Assembly: GCA_035772735.1 (NCBI GenBank)
Contig: JASDFA010000010.1
Span: 124,969,501-125,033,500 of the forward strand
Source of the DNA: Datura wrightii
Taxonomy: Eukaryota; Streptophyta; Magnoliopsida; Solanales; Solanaceae
Direction: 5' to 3'
Length of the DNA: 64,000 nucleotides
The notes beneath the pieces were generated by a model. The model was not told the origin of the DNA, searched no databases, and saw only the letters and a list, made by a program, of their open reading frames with translations. The position numbers and the translations under genes are program-made. Below are positions 1-12,377 of the stretch, in pieces. The first letter of the stretch is position 1. Each line of letters begins with the position of its first letter.

Positions 1-1053
1 CCTCGTGTCTCGGGGTATAGTCATAGGGGAAAAAGGCCTGCACTCAGTTATAGGAGCCCAGATGGCTCAAATATAGTTACAGGAGTCCATATGGCTCAGA
101 CACAGTTGCAGGAGCACAGGAGGCTCCGATATAGTCTCAAGAGACCAGTTATGTTCAATTACACTTACTTGGAGGGCCTCAGGGGTACCAATAGGGTTAT
201 CTCTGTGTTGATTGTATCTTTCAGGATTAAGGGGGCTAAGTTAGGTTCTTGTTTGTATACTTGATTGTTAGATATAGTTTATGGATGTATAGTCGTGCAG
301 TCTCAATTCTTATTCATGTAGTGATTTACTAGATGCAGGTTATGGATAAGGAAGCTTACAGGTTAACTTCTGCCCCTCCTTGCTATTTACTTTCAGTTCT
401 TTATAAACTTCTATCCAACTTCTATTACTACCTTAAATATTCGGTACATGTTGTCCTAACAACCACGCAGCAGGTTTAGACAGACAAGGTTCAGGACCAC
501 CTAGCAGCTATTCATAGTCAGCAGATTGGGCAGGTCCTTTCATTTGGAGTTGCCAGGTTGTAGAGGTTTGCCTGTATTTTATTTATATAGCATTTGGGTA
601 GGTCGGGGCTCTATCTCGACCAATATCTTCACTCTTAGAGGTTTGTAGACTATAGTCTTCAATTAGTAGTTTGTGTTGGCCGTGTGGGGCCTATATTTGT
701 TGTGTTTTGTATGTTGGTTGTGTGGGGACCAGTGTAGCTTACAATTAGTGGCCTTTTTGACTGTAGTTGGTATATGACTGTCTGTCTTTCTTTCTGTAAT
801 GACTAGATAGCATGGTGGTCTTGTCAGCCCGTATAGCATCCCTTATTGTTATGTTGGTTGGGTTAGCTATTTTCCTTTACAGGTGTTGTATGGCCTTGTC
901 GGCCCGAGGCTATATTTACAGCCGAGATATAGCAGTTTTTTTTCTTGATTTGAGTTGCTGGCAGACACCAGAGATGCATATGCCCAGCCAGGTCAGCCCA
1001 GGTTCCAATGTGGCATTACGTTCCAGTCATGCCTCCCAAGGTAGGGCGTGACA
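1..1053 (+). mobile_element. Element Z, 5' LTR (3' portion; window begins inside it)
   Basis: This is the end of a long terminal repeat. It finishes in GGGCGTGACA and is followed at once by an initiator-Met-like primer site. The first ~99 bases repeat near 44900-44996 with substitutions, which marks that second stretch as the matching 3' LTR. The last ~300 bases also resemble the end of solo LTR S (the 'cataccccccaaggcgggg' region), so the two belong to related families. Short ORFs inside are not credible genes. The LTR start lies outside the window. Confidence 0.8.
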
Positions 1054-2242
1054 AACTTGGTATTAGAGAAACACCGTATCCTAGGGAGTCTGCAAGCCGT
1101 GTCTAGTAGAGTCTTATTTATAAATGTGTTTTGCACCATATTTTATAAGCAGGAGACTACTGGGCATGATAGTATGATTACCCCTCCTTCTTCTTAGATC
1201 GTGCTATAGAGCGGAGTTGTATAGGGTTGAGTCCCTAAGCTTTGATTGTTATGTTCGTCTAGAATAATGTTGATATAAGACAAACTATAGCTAGCTGCAA
1301 GTCAGATTACAATAGTAGGAGAGGGTGCCAGCGGGGTGCCACAGTTGGGGGACAACCCAGCTTGAGGACGAAGGGGGCATCTCTTTAAATCTCCCCAGTA
1401 TCCTCCTGGAGCACCAGGAACCTTATAAGGTAACAGACATGCCAACACCATTTTCAATTCTTTCTACACCCTTGGAACAGGAGGTCAAGGGTGTAGAATA
1501 TATATATGTTGGCTTATTCAATAGATACTTAGTATTAGACAGGGACAACAATTACTGTGGGATCACCTGAAAGGTACGAAAGATTGGAAAATTGGGGTAT
1601 TCTTACCTCCAACGCTTTGGAGTTTGTAAAGTTTCATACCTCAGCCACACCGTAGTATGACATGGTTATTCTCTGTCTCCCAGCCTTTTTTCAGTATAAC
1701 AGAGAGCGAATGTATTGATGCTATGTTGTTAAGAGTACATAGTAAAGGAGGGCTAGACCTGTTGATTCCTAGGGGTGTCATAGAAAGTTGTCAGGACCCC
1801 TAGTACTTAGATAAGCCACCTAGACCTTTATTATAAAAATCAGGATGACAGGTACGATTGCTAGGAGCGGCCACGTACGTGTGAAAGTCCATAACTCGGG
1901 TCAGAAATAGGTTAATCCCACCGCAGTGTGTTGATAATGGTAGGGAATTACCTAGAGAGTAAAGCCTACGACCCCCAGCCTATTATGTTGAGGGGCAGAG
2001 AGATTATATGATGGGAACCAGCTTGAGTACGGGTTAAAATGACATAGATTAATAGACTTGGCCAGTAATGTCCTTACCAGTACAGTGCATGGGACACAAA
2101 CTCCGGATTTTAGCTTATAGAAGTAAGGGGCAAGACATGAATATCAAGCCCGAGAAAATAACAGAATCACCTCTAGGCGACAGCGGGCTGATAAAGTTCG
2201 GAATCGCCACTGAATGTCAAAAAATAAGCATCAGGCTGACAT
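1054..2242 (+). pseudogene. Element Z, degenerate interior (left part)
   Basis: This decayed leader and 5' interior lies between the Z primer site and the insertion of element A. No frame is open for more than about 80 codons and I cannot align any block to a named gag domain. Its placement after an LTR and primer site makes gag ancestry the likely reading, but that is inference. The interior resumes at 14192 beyond element A. Confidence 0.5.
1058..1068 (+). other. Primer binding site of element Z
   Basis: TGGTATTAGAG lies four bases after the LTR end. It differs by one base from TGGTATCAGAG, the initiator-Met primer site common to plant Ty3/gypsy chromoviruses. The mismatch fits decay. Confidence 0.7.
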
Positions 2243-2247
2243 CTAAA

Positions 2248-4553
2248 TGTCACGCCCCGAGCATAGGCCCGGTTTGAGACATAGGACAAGGAATTCCGAG
2301 AGACTCCAAGTCGACCCATGGCATGAACATAACATCTAACTCAATCAACAAAAGAGGGAAGATCAACATGATAAAAATAGCGGAAATCTAACATAACATG
2401 AAATCTAAACATACAACATGAGTCTGAAGCTAAATACAACATATGTCTGAAAAGCCTCTACTTTTGATGAATCGATGGGACAAGAACCCAACTAACTCTC
2501 TAATTCTAAAACTGAAAATGTAAAGATAACTGACAATGAATGGTCCTCGGGAGATGAGGACTCACCAACTGAAGTTGGACGCTAACTCCAAAAACTTCCT
2601 AGTGACGGGGCTAAGTCTAAAGATTGGAGCGTGTATCACAAAATGATACAGCATAGAGTATGCGGTCAGTACGTGGAATGTACCAAGTATGCAAGGTAAG
2701 TAAAATCACTTATGTTAGAAAAATTAGTAACAATAATTTCATAAAACATAATAAAGATAAGATTCTGAGAGTAAGGCTTGCATGCTATTTTCTGAAATTA
2801 TGATTTGAACATAACTGAACATCATAACTTAATCAAATGACCCGAAGATGAAATCTGATAATCATGCGTAAAATAGAACATTGGGTCAAACTTGCTGAAA
2901 ACATAATATCATAACTGATGCACATGCATAACTGAAATCATGAGAAACAATGGGAGACTCATCATATAACCAACATTACCATGATAGAGCTTACGTGGTC
3001 CCGACTATTATACTCAAGTGGGGAGAGCCGTCTAAAGTCTTTCCATGGATAAAGATGCTACCATGATATCAATATCAAGATCAAGGTCCCTTGGGGGAAG
3101 GGGAAAGCTCCAAAGGAGGTCTCAAATAATCTGATCATACCTACGTTGGCACGTAGTTATGAGGCATAGGGTTGACTGACCCTTAGCCTACTCGGTGCTA
3201 GACGTTACTCCCGAAACATGCATATGCTCTCCATTATTTTTCAACAAAGCTGACCTTCGTCTAATGACAAAGCTGAATAATAACATACATGTATAATCTG
3301 AAATCATAACATGAGGAGCCTTGGCTCAACCATACCACAAGCTGAAAAATAATGGGAGTCTTGACTCCAAAACCATGTGGTAAGCAAATTCATGAAAGCA
3401 TAAGTCATACTTAATCGTATGGGCTTGGCCAATACTTTAACATGCTTGAATCAACTTGATTCACTTTAAAAACATGAACATAACATGGATATTTCAAAAT
3501 CATACTTTCTTCATAAACATCACATCATACTTGAACATATATCTCAAAGATCTCCACTTTCATGAACATTTATGGTTGGGCATCATAGTTTAGAAAACTT
3601 GAAAACATAATTTATAATTTAAAACATTGTAAAATCAGCCCATCAATCATAATTCATCAATTAAAACATGCTTGTATCATACCAATGATAGAAATTTAGG
3701 GAATTCATACATTGGGTTAAAACCCATAGAATTAACGTGTAGATTTTCATGAATTAGAGAGAATTGGGCATGGGTATGAACAATTTCACCCATTCATAAT
3801 TTCACATACCTGAGAGAATCTGATTCTACAATTTTTCTGATTTCCCAAGGAATAATTAAGGAAGAGCCTTGAGAGCTTGAGCTTGATCACCCCTCTAGAC
3901 TTCTAAACTTGCATGCATGAATTAGGCTAGGCTTAGAATAACATAACCCTTCTTAAAACACTCAATTCTGACCTTAAAACGACACAATTTAGGACTTAGG
4001 ATCATAGAAAATATAAAAAAGCCCTTAATAAACTCGCAGGAAAAAATAGGCTGTCAGTCCGAACAAGGGACTGGACGAGTCGTCGTCACAGGCCACGACT
4101 CGTGGTCTATAGTCGTTGGCTTCACTAGAAGTTACATCAAGATCACCACCACGAGGCACTTAACGACCCATTACTGGTGACCACAACTCATGTTCACCTT
4201 CCGTCACCCGCACTACCGAAAAATTACGTAGGTGTCACCACGACTCGTGGTGTTCCCAATGAGTCATGGTGAGGACCCGTTAAGTGCACTGTCCAAACTT
4301 CTCTTCTTCCTTTGCCCATCCTTGACCACGGGTGACCTAACGGATCATGGGGTTGACCACGACTCATGGTCACACCTGTGGTCACTATGAACTTGAAAAT
4401 TCCAACTTAAGTCAAACACCTCACCACAAGTCACTTAACGACTCATGTTCATCCTGACAGGTCATAGGATGACTCATTTGTGGCCTGGTGCAGAAAATCC
4501 TGTTTTCTCCGTTTCAACTCCTGCGTCTGATTTAGGGCTTTTGGGGTATAATA
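2248..4553 (-). repeat. Element A 3' LTR
   Basis: This 2,306-base LTR lies next to a polypurine tract on its right side. It is homologous to the interrupted copy at 9558-14186, which lacks about 330 bases (equivalent to roughly 3025-3355) and has a 58-base tandem duplication. In element orientation the first ~500 bases carry repeated near-palindromes around ACGAGTCGT. Two perfect 6+1+6 copies of CCACGACTCGTGG sit at 4093-4105 and 4238-4250. The LTR starts TATTATACC rather than TG, a point change at the terminus. Confidence 0.9.
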
Positions 4554-4568
4554 ATATCTCCCCCTTGG
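4554..4568 (-). other. Element A polypurine tract
   Basis: Read on the minus strand this is CCAAGGGGGAGATAT directly before the 3' LTR, the plus-strand DNA priming site. The same CAAGGGGGAGATAT string precedes the LTRs at 33079 and 40417 and supports those boundaries. Confidence 0.85.
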
Positions 4569-4796
4569 GAACATTCGTCCTCGAATGTTGAAAATCATAC
4601 AGAAAAGCATAGAAATGCAATCATCTACTCAAATACTGAACATACATGCTGAAAACTGGCGGAGTGTCTGCCTCCGATTTGACTACATGACTGAACTGAA
4701 TTCATGAATCATACATACATGCTTTGACATGAGAGAAACTGGGACACATGAAATGAACATGAAACTGAATAAAGTTTTAAGGGAGAAACTGATACC

Positions 4797-6439
4797 TCAA
4801 GCTGAAACTGAGCCGGAAGGGAATAGATGTAGGTATTTAGACATCATATCTGCTTTGACTTCCCACGTGGCCCCCTCAACATGTTGATTCCTCCATAAAA
4901 CCTTGACTGAAGCTACTTCCTTATTTCTTAGCTTTTGAACATGACGATCCAATATTTCCACCGAAACCTCTTCATAACTAAGGCTGTCTTTCACGTCGAC
5001 ACTATCCATCGGGATAACTAAAGCTGGATCACCCAAACATTTCTTTAAGAGTGCACATGGAAAACTGGATGGACTGAAGTTAATTTTAAGGGCAACTCCA
5101 ATTCATATGCTACCTTGCTAACCCATTTCGCAATCTGGTATGGGCCAACATAACGGGGACTGAGTTTCCCTTTCTTCCCGAACCTTATCACTCCCTTTAT
5201 GGGATACACCTTCAGAAATACTCAATCATCAACTTCAAACTCAATTTCCCTCCTTCTCACATATGTATAGGACTTTTGGCGACTTTGAGCTATTTTCGAC
5301 CTTTCCCTTATAAGTTGAACTTTCTCCAAAGCCTCATGAACTGAATATGGTCCTATCAATGTAGCCTCACAGACCTCAAACCAACCAATAGGAGATCTAC
5401 ACCTCCTCCCATAAAGAGCTTCAAACGGAGCCATCTGAATGTTGGAACGGTAGCTGTTGTTATATGGAAACTCAATGAGAGGCAAATGATCATCCCAACT
5501 ACCCTTTAAGTCAATCACACATGCTCTCAACATGTCTGCGAGAGTCTAAATAGTCTTCTCTGCCTGACCATCCGTTTGTGTGTGAAATGTTGTACTAAGC
5601 TTGATCTGAGTACCAAGTCCCTTTTGAAACGATCTCCAAAACTGAGAGTTAAACTAAGTACCTCTATCTAATATGATGGAAAATGGCACTCCATGCAAAT
5701 GAACTAACTCCCAAATGTACAACTTGGCATAATCCTCTGCTAAATCGGTAGTTTTGACTGGTAGGAAATGGGTCGCTTTAGTCAATCTGTCTACAACAAC
5801 CCAAATGGAGTCATACTGTCGACGAGTGCGAGGCAAACCTGTAGTGAATTCCATATTGATCTCTTCCCACTTCCTAGTAGGAATTCTAATATCTTGAAGT
5901 ACACCTCCAGGTCTTTGATGCTCAAGCTTCACGTATTGACAATTCGGACACTTAGCCACAAACTCCGTTATGTCCTTCTTCATGCCACTCAACCAATAGA
6001 GTTCTCATAGGTCACGGTACATCTTGGTGGCACCTGGATGTATCGAATATATGGAACCATGAGATTCATGCAACATCCGCTCCCTTAAATCATCGACATC
6101 CAGAATACACAAACAACCCTGATATCGAAGCACACCATCTCCCCTCTTGGAGAAGACTTCTACCTTCTGATTCTGAACAGCTTCCTTCAACTTTACCAAA
6201 ATAGGGTCCTTGTCTTTTCTAGCCTTTACATCAGTTACCAAGGATGATTCTGATCCATTCTTAACGATAACACCGTCATCGGTCGAGTCAACCAAATGAA
6301 CTCCCAACCATGCAATTCGATGCACATCCTTTACCAGCTCCTTCCTCTCCTCATCTATATGAGACACACTCTCCATAGAAAGCCTACTAAGAGCGTATGC
6401 TACCACATTAGCCTTGCCTTGGTGGTAAAGGACACTCAT
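4797..6439 (-). pseudogene. Element A integrase and chromodomain remnant
   Basis: Several frames together cover a chromovirus integrase. The zinc-binding region shows HESH and CPNC (about 6100-5930). The catalytic core shows DSIWVVVDRLTK and IILDRGT (about 5880-5655). The C-terminal GPY-like region follows around 5530-5100. The end (about 5036-4797) reads VEILDRHVQKLRNKEV then VKVLWRN and ATWEV, matching the C-terminal chromodomain of Tekay/Del elements, which is thought to steer integration into heterochromatin. Stops and frameshifts interrupt the core near 5650 and 5230 and the junction to the chromodomain. Not functional. Confidence 0.88.
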
Positions 6440-8130
6440 ATCATAATCCTTGAGTAACTCCGACCACCTTCGTTGATGAAGATTTAGATCCTTCTAAGTA
6501 AACACATATTTTAGGCTTTTGTGGTCCATAAACACGTCCACATAGACGCCATACAAATAGTGTCTCCAAATCTTCAAGGCAAATACTATCGCCGCCAATT
6601 CCAAATCATGAGTCGGGTTTCATGAGACCTTTAGCTGCCTGGAAGAATATGCTATAACCTTATCATGCTGCATCAATACACAAACAACATCGTTCCTCGA
6701 AGCATCACAATATACCACAAACCCATCGGTACCTCGGGTAGGGTCAACAAAGGTGTTGAGGTGAGTTGAGTCTTCAACTCTTGGAAACTCTTCTCAAAAG
6801 CCTCCGACCATTGGAACTTCACCTTCTTCTGGGTCAATTTAGTCAACCGGGCTGCAATGGATGAAAACCCCTCAACAAATCTCTGATAATACCCAGCTAA
6901 ACCCAAGAAACTCCTGATATCTGAAGGATTCACCAGTCTAGGTCAATTCTTCACTGCCTCTATCTTTTGCGAGTCTACTTGTATACCCTCACTTGACACC
7001 ACATGACCCAAAAACGCCTCTAAGTTCAACCAAAACTCGCATTTATTGAATTTAGCATACAATTGGCGATCCTTGAGGGTCTGTAGCACCACCCTCAAAT
7101 GAGCGGCATGCTCCTCTTTGCTCCAAGAGTATATCAGGATATAATTTATGAACATGATCACGAACATATACAAGTATTGCTTGAACACCCTGTTCATTAA
7201 ATCCATAAAAGCTATAGGAGAATTCGTTAGTCCAAAGACATAACTACAAACTCGTAATGACCATATCAGTCCTGAAGGCTGTCTTCGAAATATCGCTCTC
7301 CCGAACCCTGAGCTGATGATATTTGGATCTGAGGTCTATCTTTAAGAAGCACTTAGCACCCTGAAGCTGGTCAAACAAATCATCAACCATCCTTCTTTCG
7401 GATGAATAGAACTGGTGCACCCCATGGGGATTTGCTCGGTCTGGTGAATCCCTTGTCAAAAAGGTCTTTCAACTGCTCCTTCAACTCCTTTAACTCATCT
7501 AGGGACATTCTGTAAGGAGGAATAGATATAGGTTGCGTATCAGGAAGAAGGTCAATACCAAAGTCAATCTCCCACTAGGGAGGGACTCTCGGTAAATCAT
7601 CTGGGAAGACTTCTGGATACTCACATACTACTGGAACTAACTAGATAGTCGGAGTCTCTGATGTAGCATCCTTAACCCTAACTACATGGTACACACAACC
7701 CTTAGAAATCATCTTTATGGCCTTAAGGTAGGAAATAAAACAACCTACAGGCACAACTAAACTACCCTTCCATTCTAAGACTGGCTCACCCAAAAATTGA
7801 AATTCTACCACACGGGTTCTACAATTAACTAAGGCATAGCATGAAAATAGCTAATCCATGTCGAGGATAACATCAAAATCGTTCATGGATAACTCTAATA
7901 GATCTGCTGAGGTGATATTTTGAAGGACTGTGACAGGGCAATTTCTATACACCCGTCGAGCCATAACTGAATCACCGACTGGAGTAGAGACTGAGAAGGG
8001 TTCTGATAGAATTTCGGGACTGACTCTAAAACTACTAGAAACATAGGGCATCACAAAACAAAAAGTAACCCCTGGATCTAACAATGCATATACATCAAGA
8101 TGGAATATTCGTAACATACCAGTGACTACA
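6440..8130 (-). pseudogene. Element A protease, reverse transcriptase and RNase H remnant
   Basis: The retropepsin lies around 8117-7851 with ALLDPG at the active-site position, followed by FDVILDMD. Reverse transcriptase covers about 7500-6900: IDLRSKYHQLRVRES, then SFGLTN-like and FMDLMNRVF segments. The catalytic FIDD box reads FINY (near 7150), so the aspartate pair needed for polymerisation is lost. The thumb and connection read FLGLAGYYQRF and LTQKKVKFQWSEAF. RNase H is decayed and spans roughly 6720-6460. Frameshifts separate the pieces. The order protease, RT, RNase H, integrase is the Ty3/gypsy order. Confidence 0.88.
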
Positions 8131-8255
8131 TCCGGGGAGACCTTCTAATCCTGAGAGGATTCTAGGGCATAGAATCTGTTTTGGCGTTGTCTGCCACCTG
8201 TGCTAGTAGATGCCCCCTACTGAGCTGGGCATGCTGGAGGAGCTGCTAAACTATA

Positions 8256-9347
8256 AACTAGGTCTCATCCCCTATCATGACTCTGCCTAGCTACTGGACA
8301 ATCCCTAAGCATGTGTTCGGGATTCTCGCACCCGAAGCAAGCACCTGTTCCTTCCAAGCTCTGGCCTGGTGTCTTCGGCCACACCTACTACACTCTAGGA
8401 TGCTGGACTCTTGTGAGCTTCTCTATCCTCTAGAGCCTGATGCTCGCCCCCTATGGTCGTGCCTAGATCTGGATGACACACTTATAGCTGATGGCGTTGG
8501 GGTTGAAGATCTCTGGTGGAACTGCTGTCGGTGCCCACCACCTAGTCTCTATTGAGAGAACCCGTAGCTGTCTGCCCAGGCCCTCTTGGCCTCTCTCTGT
8601 CAGATGTACTGCCTCTATCTGCTGGGCATACAAAACCATCCGAGGAAAATCCATATCCTAATAAAGCATGGCGGTCCTCCAATCCTTGTCCAGGTAGTCC
8701 CCCACTCCATGTACAAACTTGCTCACTCGAGCTCTCTAATCAACCACTAACTCTGGTGTGTACTTTGATAGACGAGTGAACTCTAAGGCATACTCCTGCA
8801 CTGTCATCTTTCCTTGCTTTAGATTCACAAACTCGGCCCCTTTCATCTCCCTCATCTCATGGGGGAAGAACCGATCTAGAAAAGCGGCATAGAACTCATC
8901 CCAATTGATAGGGCCTGCTCCAATTGTCTTACTATCCTTCCATTGTTTAAACCAAATGTGCGTAACCACCTTCAACTTATATGAGGCTAAGTCAGCGCAC
9001 TCCTCTTCGGTCACCCCCATGACCTGGGTTATCTATAGAATTCATCAATAAACTCATGTGGATCCTTGCCCACCTTTGGCCCAAGAAATTCTAGAGGGTT
9101 CTTCCTTAGGAAATCTATGACTCGCGCTGCTGTCGTATTCCTGTTCTGATGGACATGCGCTACCGCCTGCTTATTGACCTAGGCGTTCAAAGCCTGTGCT
9201 AGCATCTGAATGGCTACCCTAAATTCAGCATGGGCAACCGGCTCCAGTGCATGGTCCTCATGGGCTGGTGGGGCCTGTTGGTGCCCATTCCCATTGCCAT
9301 CCTCATGGACATTTCCATTTCCATTTCTCCTTTCGACGGGGAGGCAT
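8256..9347 (-). pseudogene. Element A gag remnant
   Basis: The minus-strand ATG at 9347 reads MPPRR, the same start as gag in block B. It then shifts frame within about eight codons, because the Asn/Gly-rich NGNGNVHEDGNGNG tract continues in another frame. The capsid-like core is at 9020-8736 (EECADLASYKLKVVTHIWFKQW, read in pieces, then DEFYAAFLDRFFP and MTVQEYALEFTRLSKY), typical of the retrotransposon gag family. A decayed zinc-knuckle region lies near 8400-8260. It encodes the structural particle protein in live relatives; this copy is broken. Confidence 0.85.
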
Positions 9348-9542
9348 GATTCTACAAACACATATAGCACGAGTTAGAAGGATATAAAGACATTTCATCG
9401 CATTACTTAGATCATGAGAGAAGGAAAATTTTCTTAAACATCTCGTAGCCTCTTCATCATAAGTGTGGCGTGCTTCATTACCATGAAAAAGACTCTACTT
9501 AATGCGGCTATCAGACACCCTAGGACACTTCAAAACTTAATT

Positions 9543-9553
9543 CTCTGATACCA
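9543..9553 (-). other. Element A primer binding site
   Basis: The minus strand reads TGGTATCAGAG four bases inside the 5' LTR boundary at 9558. It is complementary to the 3' end of plant initiator Met-tRNA. Confidence 0.85.
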
Positions 9554-9796
9554 AGTTTGTCACGACCCGAACATAGGTTCGGTTCGAGACACAGGACAAA
9601 GAATCGCAAGAGACTCTAAGTCGACCCATGGTACGAACATAACATCTAACTCAATCAATAAAAGCGGAGGATCAACATGATAAACATAGAAAAAGTCTGA
9701 CATAAAATGAAATATGAACATACAACACGAGTCTAAATGTGAATACAACCTATTTCTGAAAATCCTCTACTTCTAATGAGTTGATAGGACAAGACC

Positions 9797-9801
9797 CTAA
9801 C
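9797..9801. repeat. Target-site duplication of S (left)
   Basis: CTAAC is repeated at 12378-12382 on the other side of the solo LTR. Removing S and one copy restores the sequence of the sister LTR. Confidence 0.9.
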
Positions 9802-12377
9802 TGTTATACCCCGTAAGATTTCCAACTCCTAGATGGCCTATTCACACGGTGATTAAACTTATTTGAAAGTCATACGTGCTAGAGAAAGGCCCGGGAAAGG
9901 ATCGGACGGATAGCCTGTCGAACCATCGCGGAAGGAGCCGAGGCAGAGCCCCTCCACAATGGCAACGTGTCACAGAGGTGGAGCCTCCGCGTTGGCTCCG
10001 TGACACGTTGGTCCTGTCCAGGCCCAAGTATATAAAGCCACACTTCGGTTTATTTTCATTAAACTCATTATAATTTCCAGAGAATTCGTAGAAAATAGTG
10101 GGAGAGACGAAGAGGGTTATATATTATCATCCGATTACGCCGCCAAACATAGTCCAAATCTAAATTAACTCCAGATACCGAGGTATATAGCAGTAGGGAT
10201 CATTCCTACGGATTTTGTTTCTCGAAATACGGCCGACGAATCATCGAGCTACCGGACTAAGGTAAGTAGAATCGCTCCAAACTAGTGTCTATGTGTTCCT
10301 AGCTGTGAAGTGAATACTTCTCCCTTCTGGACTTCTGAAAAATAGCAAGTTTTCGACCGTCTTTCGATAGGCCTAAGTTTAGGCTATAATTATATTGAAA
10401 GTGATGTTGTCTTTCATAATAGTACTATATTTAGTGCTAATTGACATATATACGAATACAGTTGGGAGAAATAGTGAAAATACTGACTGAGCTACGCCAG
10501 TTAGTCGGGAAATCAGAAGCGAAGGTATGTAAAACTAGTTTCCTCGGCAAGTTAGTAGTCTCGGTATAGTAAAATGGTTCAAACGCCAGTAGAATGTTTC
10601 AGAAGTTATGTGTTATGTTTAGCATGAATATTAGTACGATATTGGAAGCATCATGTTATGTATAGCGTGAAACTTGCTAGCATGATCTAAATTCTAATAC
10701 AAAGTGTTAGGAACTGTACAGCATGCCCAGTATGTGATTTAGTAAAGAATGTTAGGATATTATCGTATTCAGTTGAAACTTAGTAAAGCAATATAAGTAT
10801 CTGTAAGGTATCTCAGAAGTAGAATGATAGATTAAAATGAAGTTTAGAAAGCATGTTAGAAATAGTAAATCATGTTACTATAGAAACTCAGTTATACAAC
10901 ATGATTTCCAGCAGAAAAACTATATCTTGTTCAACATTAGGCTCAGTACAGTATGGTAGGAGATTATATATATATATATACCATTATCAGTCTCAGCATG
11001 TATTAAATACCTACATATCACTATCACTAGTTCAGCATACAGTATGTACAGATACATTATCATCACTAGCTTCAGTATGTGGTATATACAGATTGTATTA
11101 CTAGTTGAGACCACTGTATTGTCATAGGGTTGGATTACCTAGCATCCACGACCGCCCCAGGGTTAATAGCTGTATCGACTCGTCCGCTAGAGGAAGAGGA
11201 TACGTCACTCTACGGAGTGGCATGCCGTCCCACAGGGGACGAAGATGGGATGCCAGTTTCCCCATATTGTGCCTTGGTCGGCCATTATACACCCCCGTCG
11301 AGCGGGTACACCCGAGGTGTTGATTTAGGAGTCCTGCGGACTCAGGTACAGTTATAGTCAGGGGCTCAGCGAGCCCAAGTGCATACCCAGGGGATCGGCA
11401 GGATGCTTATAGTTATTATAGGAGATGGGACGACCGGGGTAGGGGTATAGATTACGTGTTGATTGTACCTCCCGACTTATGGGGGCCGGGTAAGGTTTGT
11501 GTGTGCCATGCTATGTTATATTATGTTATGCCATGTTACCCTAGATACGAGTAGATCGACAATAGAGCGATACATTTCCAGGTATGACTCCTACTCCTTC
11601 CAGCATAGTTGAGAGTAGGCATAGCTTTACATTTTCAGTCAGTAAGTCTATTCCTTCCTATTTCAGTTCCATCAGTTGTATTGTTGTTTTCAGATATTTC
11701 TTTCAGTTATTGTTTTACATACTCAGTACCAGTGGTACTGATGCCCAGTGGGGCGCTGCATTACTTGCCTGCAGGTACTCATTGGCGAGGGGCCGATACC
11801 TCGTGATTCCAGCCGGCTCACAAGGTCATTAGCTCCAGTCATCCGGAGCTAGATAGCTAGAGGTTTATCCCTTTTCTTTTGTTGTACAGCATGGGTAGGC
11901 CGGGGCCCTGTCCCGACCATCTTATCTGTATTCTTAGAGGCTTGCAGTCTGTATATATTTTCCTGTGGTCAGTTGAGCCGGTCATGTGGGGTCGTGCAGT
12001 TTGTTATAGTTGTTTAGCATTTCAGTTATGTTGGCCGTGTGAGGCCTTATCCAGTCAGTAGTAGTGACCTTGCCGGTCACATAGTTATTCAGTATTCCAT
12101 TGTTGAGTTACAGATAACTAGACAGCATGGTGGCCTTATTGGCCCGCATAGGCTCCCCTATATTGATATGTTTCTGGTTAGCTGTTAATACAGGTACAGG
12201 TGGCTATAGGCCCAGTTGGCCGGAGGCTGTGTTTACAGCTGTTATATAGCCCTTTGTTCCCAGAAATCTGAGTTAGAGCCATCCAGGCACCAGATGTGCT
12301 CAGGCTCAGTAGTCTAGTAGTTCAGGTCCTAGTAGGGCACCAGGTGCCAGTCATACCCCCCAAGGCGGGGCGTGAAA
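9802..12377 (+). mobile_element. Solo LTR S inside element A 5' LTR
   Basis: This 2,576-base LTR begins TGTTATACCCC and ends GGGGCGTGAAA (an end decayed from TGACA). It is flanked by the direct duplication CTAAC at 9797-9801 and 12378-12382. The sequence on either side rejoins exactly as the uninterrupted copy at ~2490 reads. There is no interior or second LTR, so it is a solo LTR left by recombination between two LTRs. Its 3' part is related to the LTR of element Z. A strong TATA box lies at 10029-10036, about 228 bases from its start. Confidence 0.93.
9963..10036 (+). promoter_or_regulatory. LTR S promoter: hairpin module plus TATA box
   Basis: Two 15-base arms (9963-9977 and 9996-10010) are inverted repeats with a single mismatch, built on CGTGTCAC and GTGACACG. 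The 18-base loop holds CCTCCGCGTTGG. The TATA box TATATAAA is at 10029-10036, then CCACACTTCGGTTTATTTT. Hairpin, TATA box and downstream bases closely match the LTR promoter of element C (23275-23380), although the two LTRs are otherwise unrelated. Confidence 0.75.
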
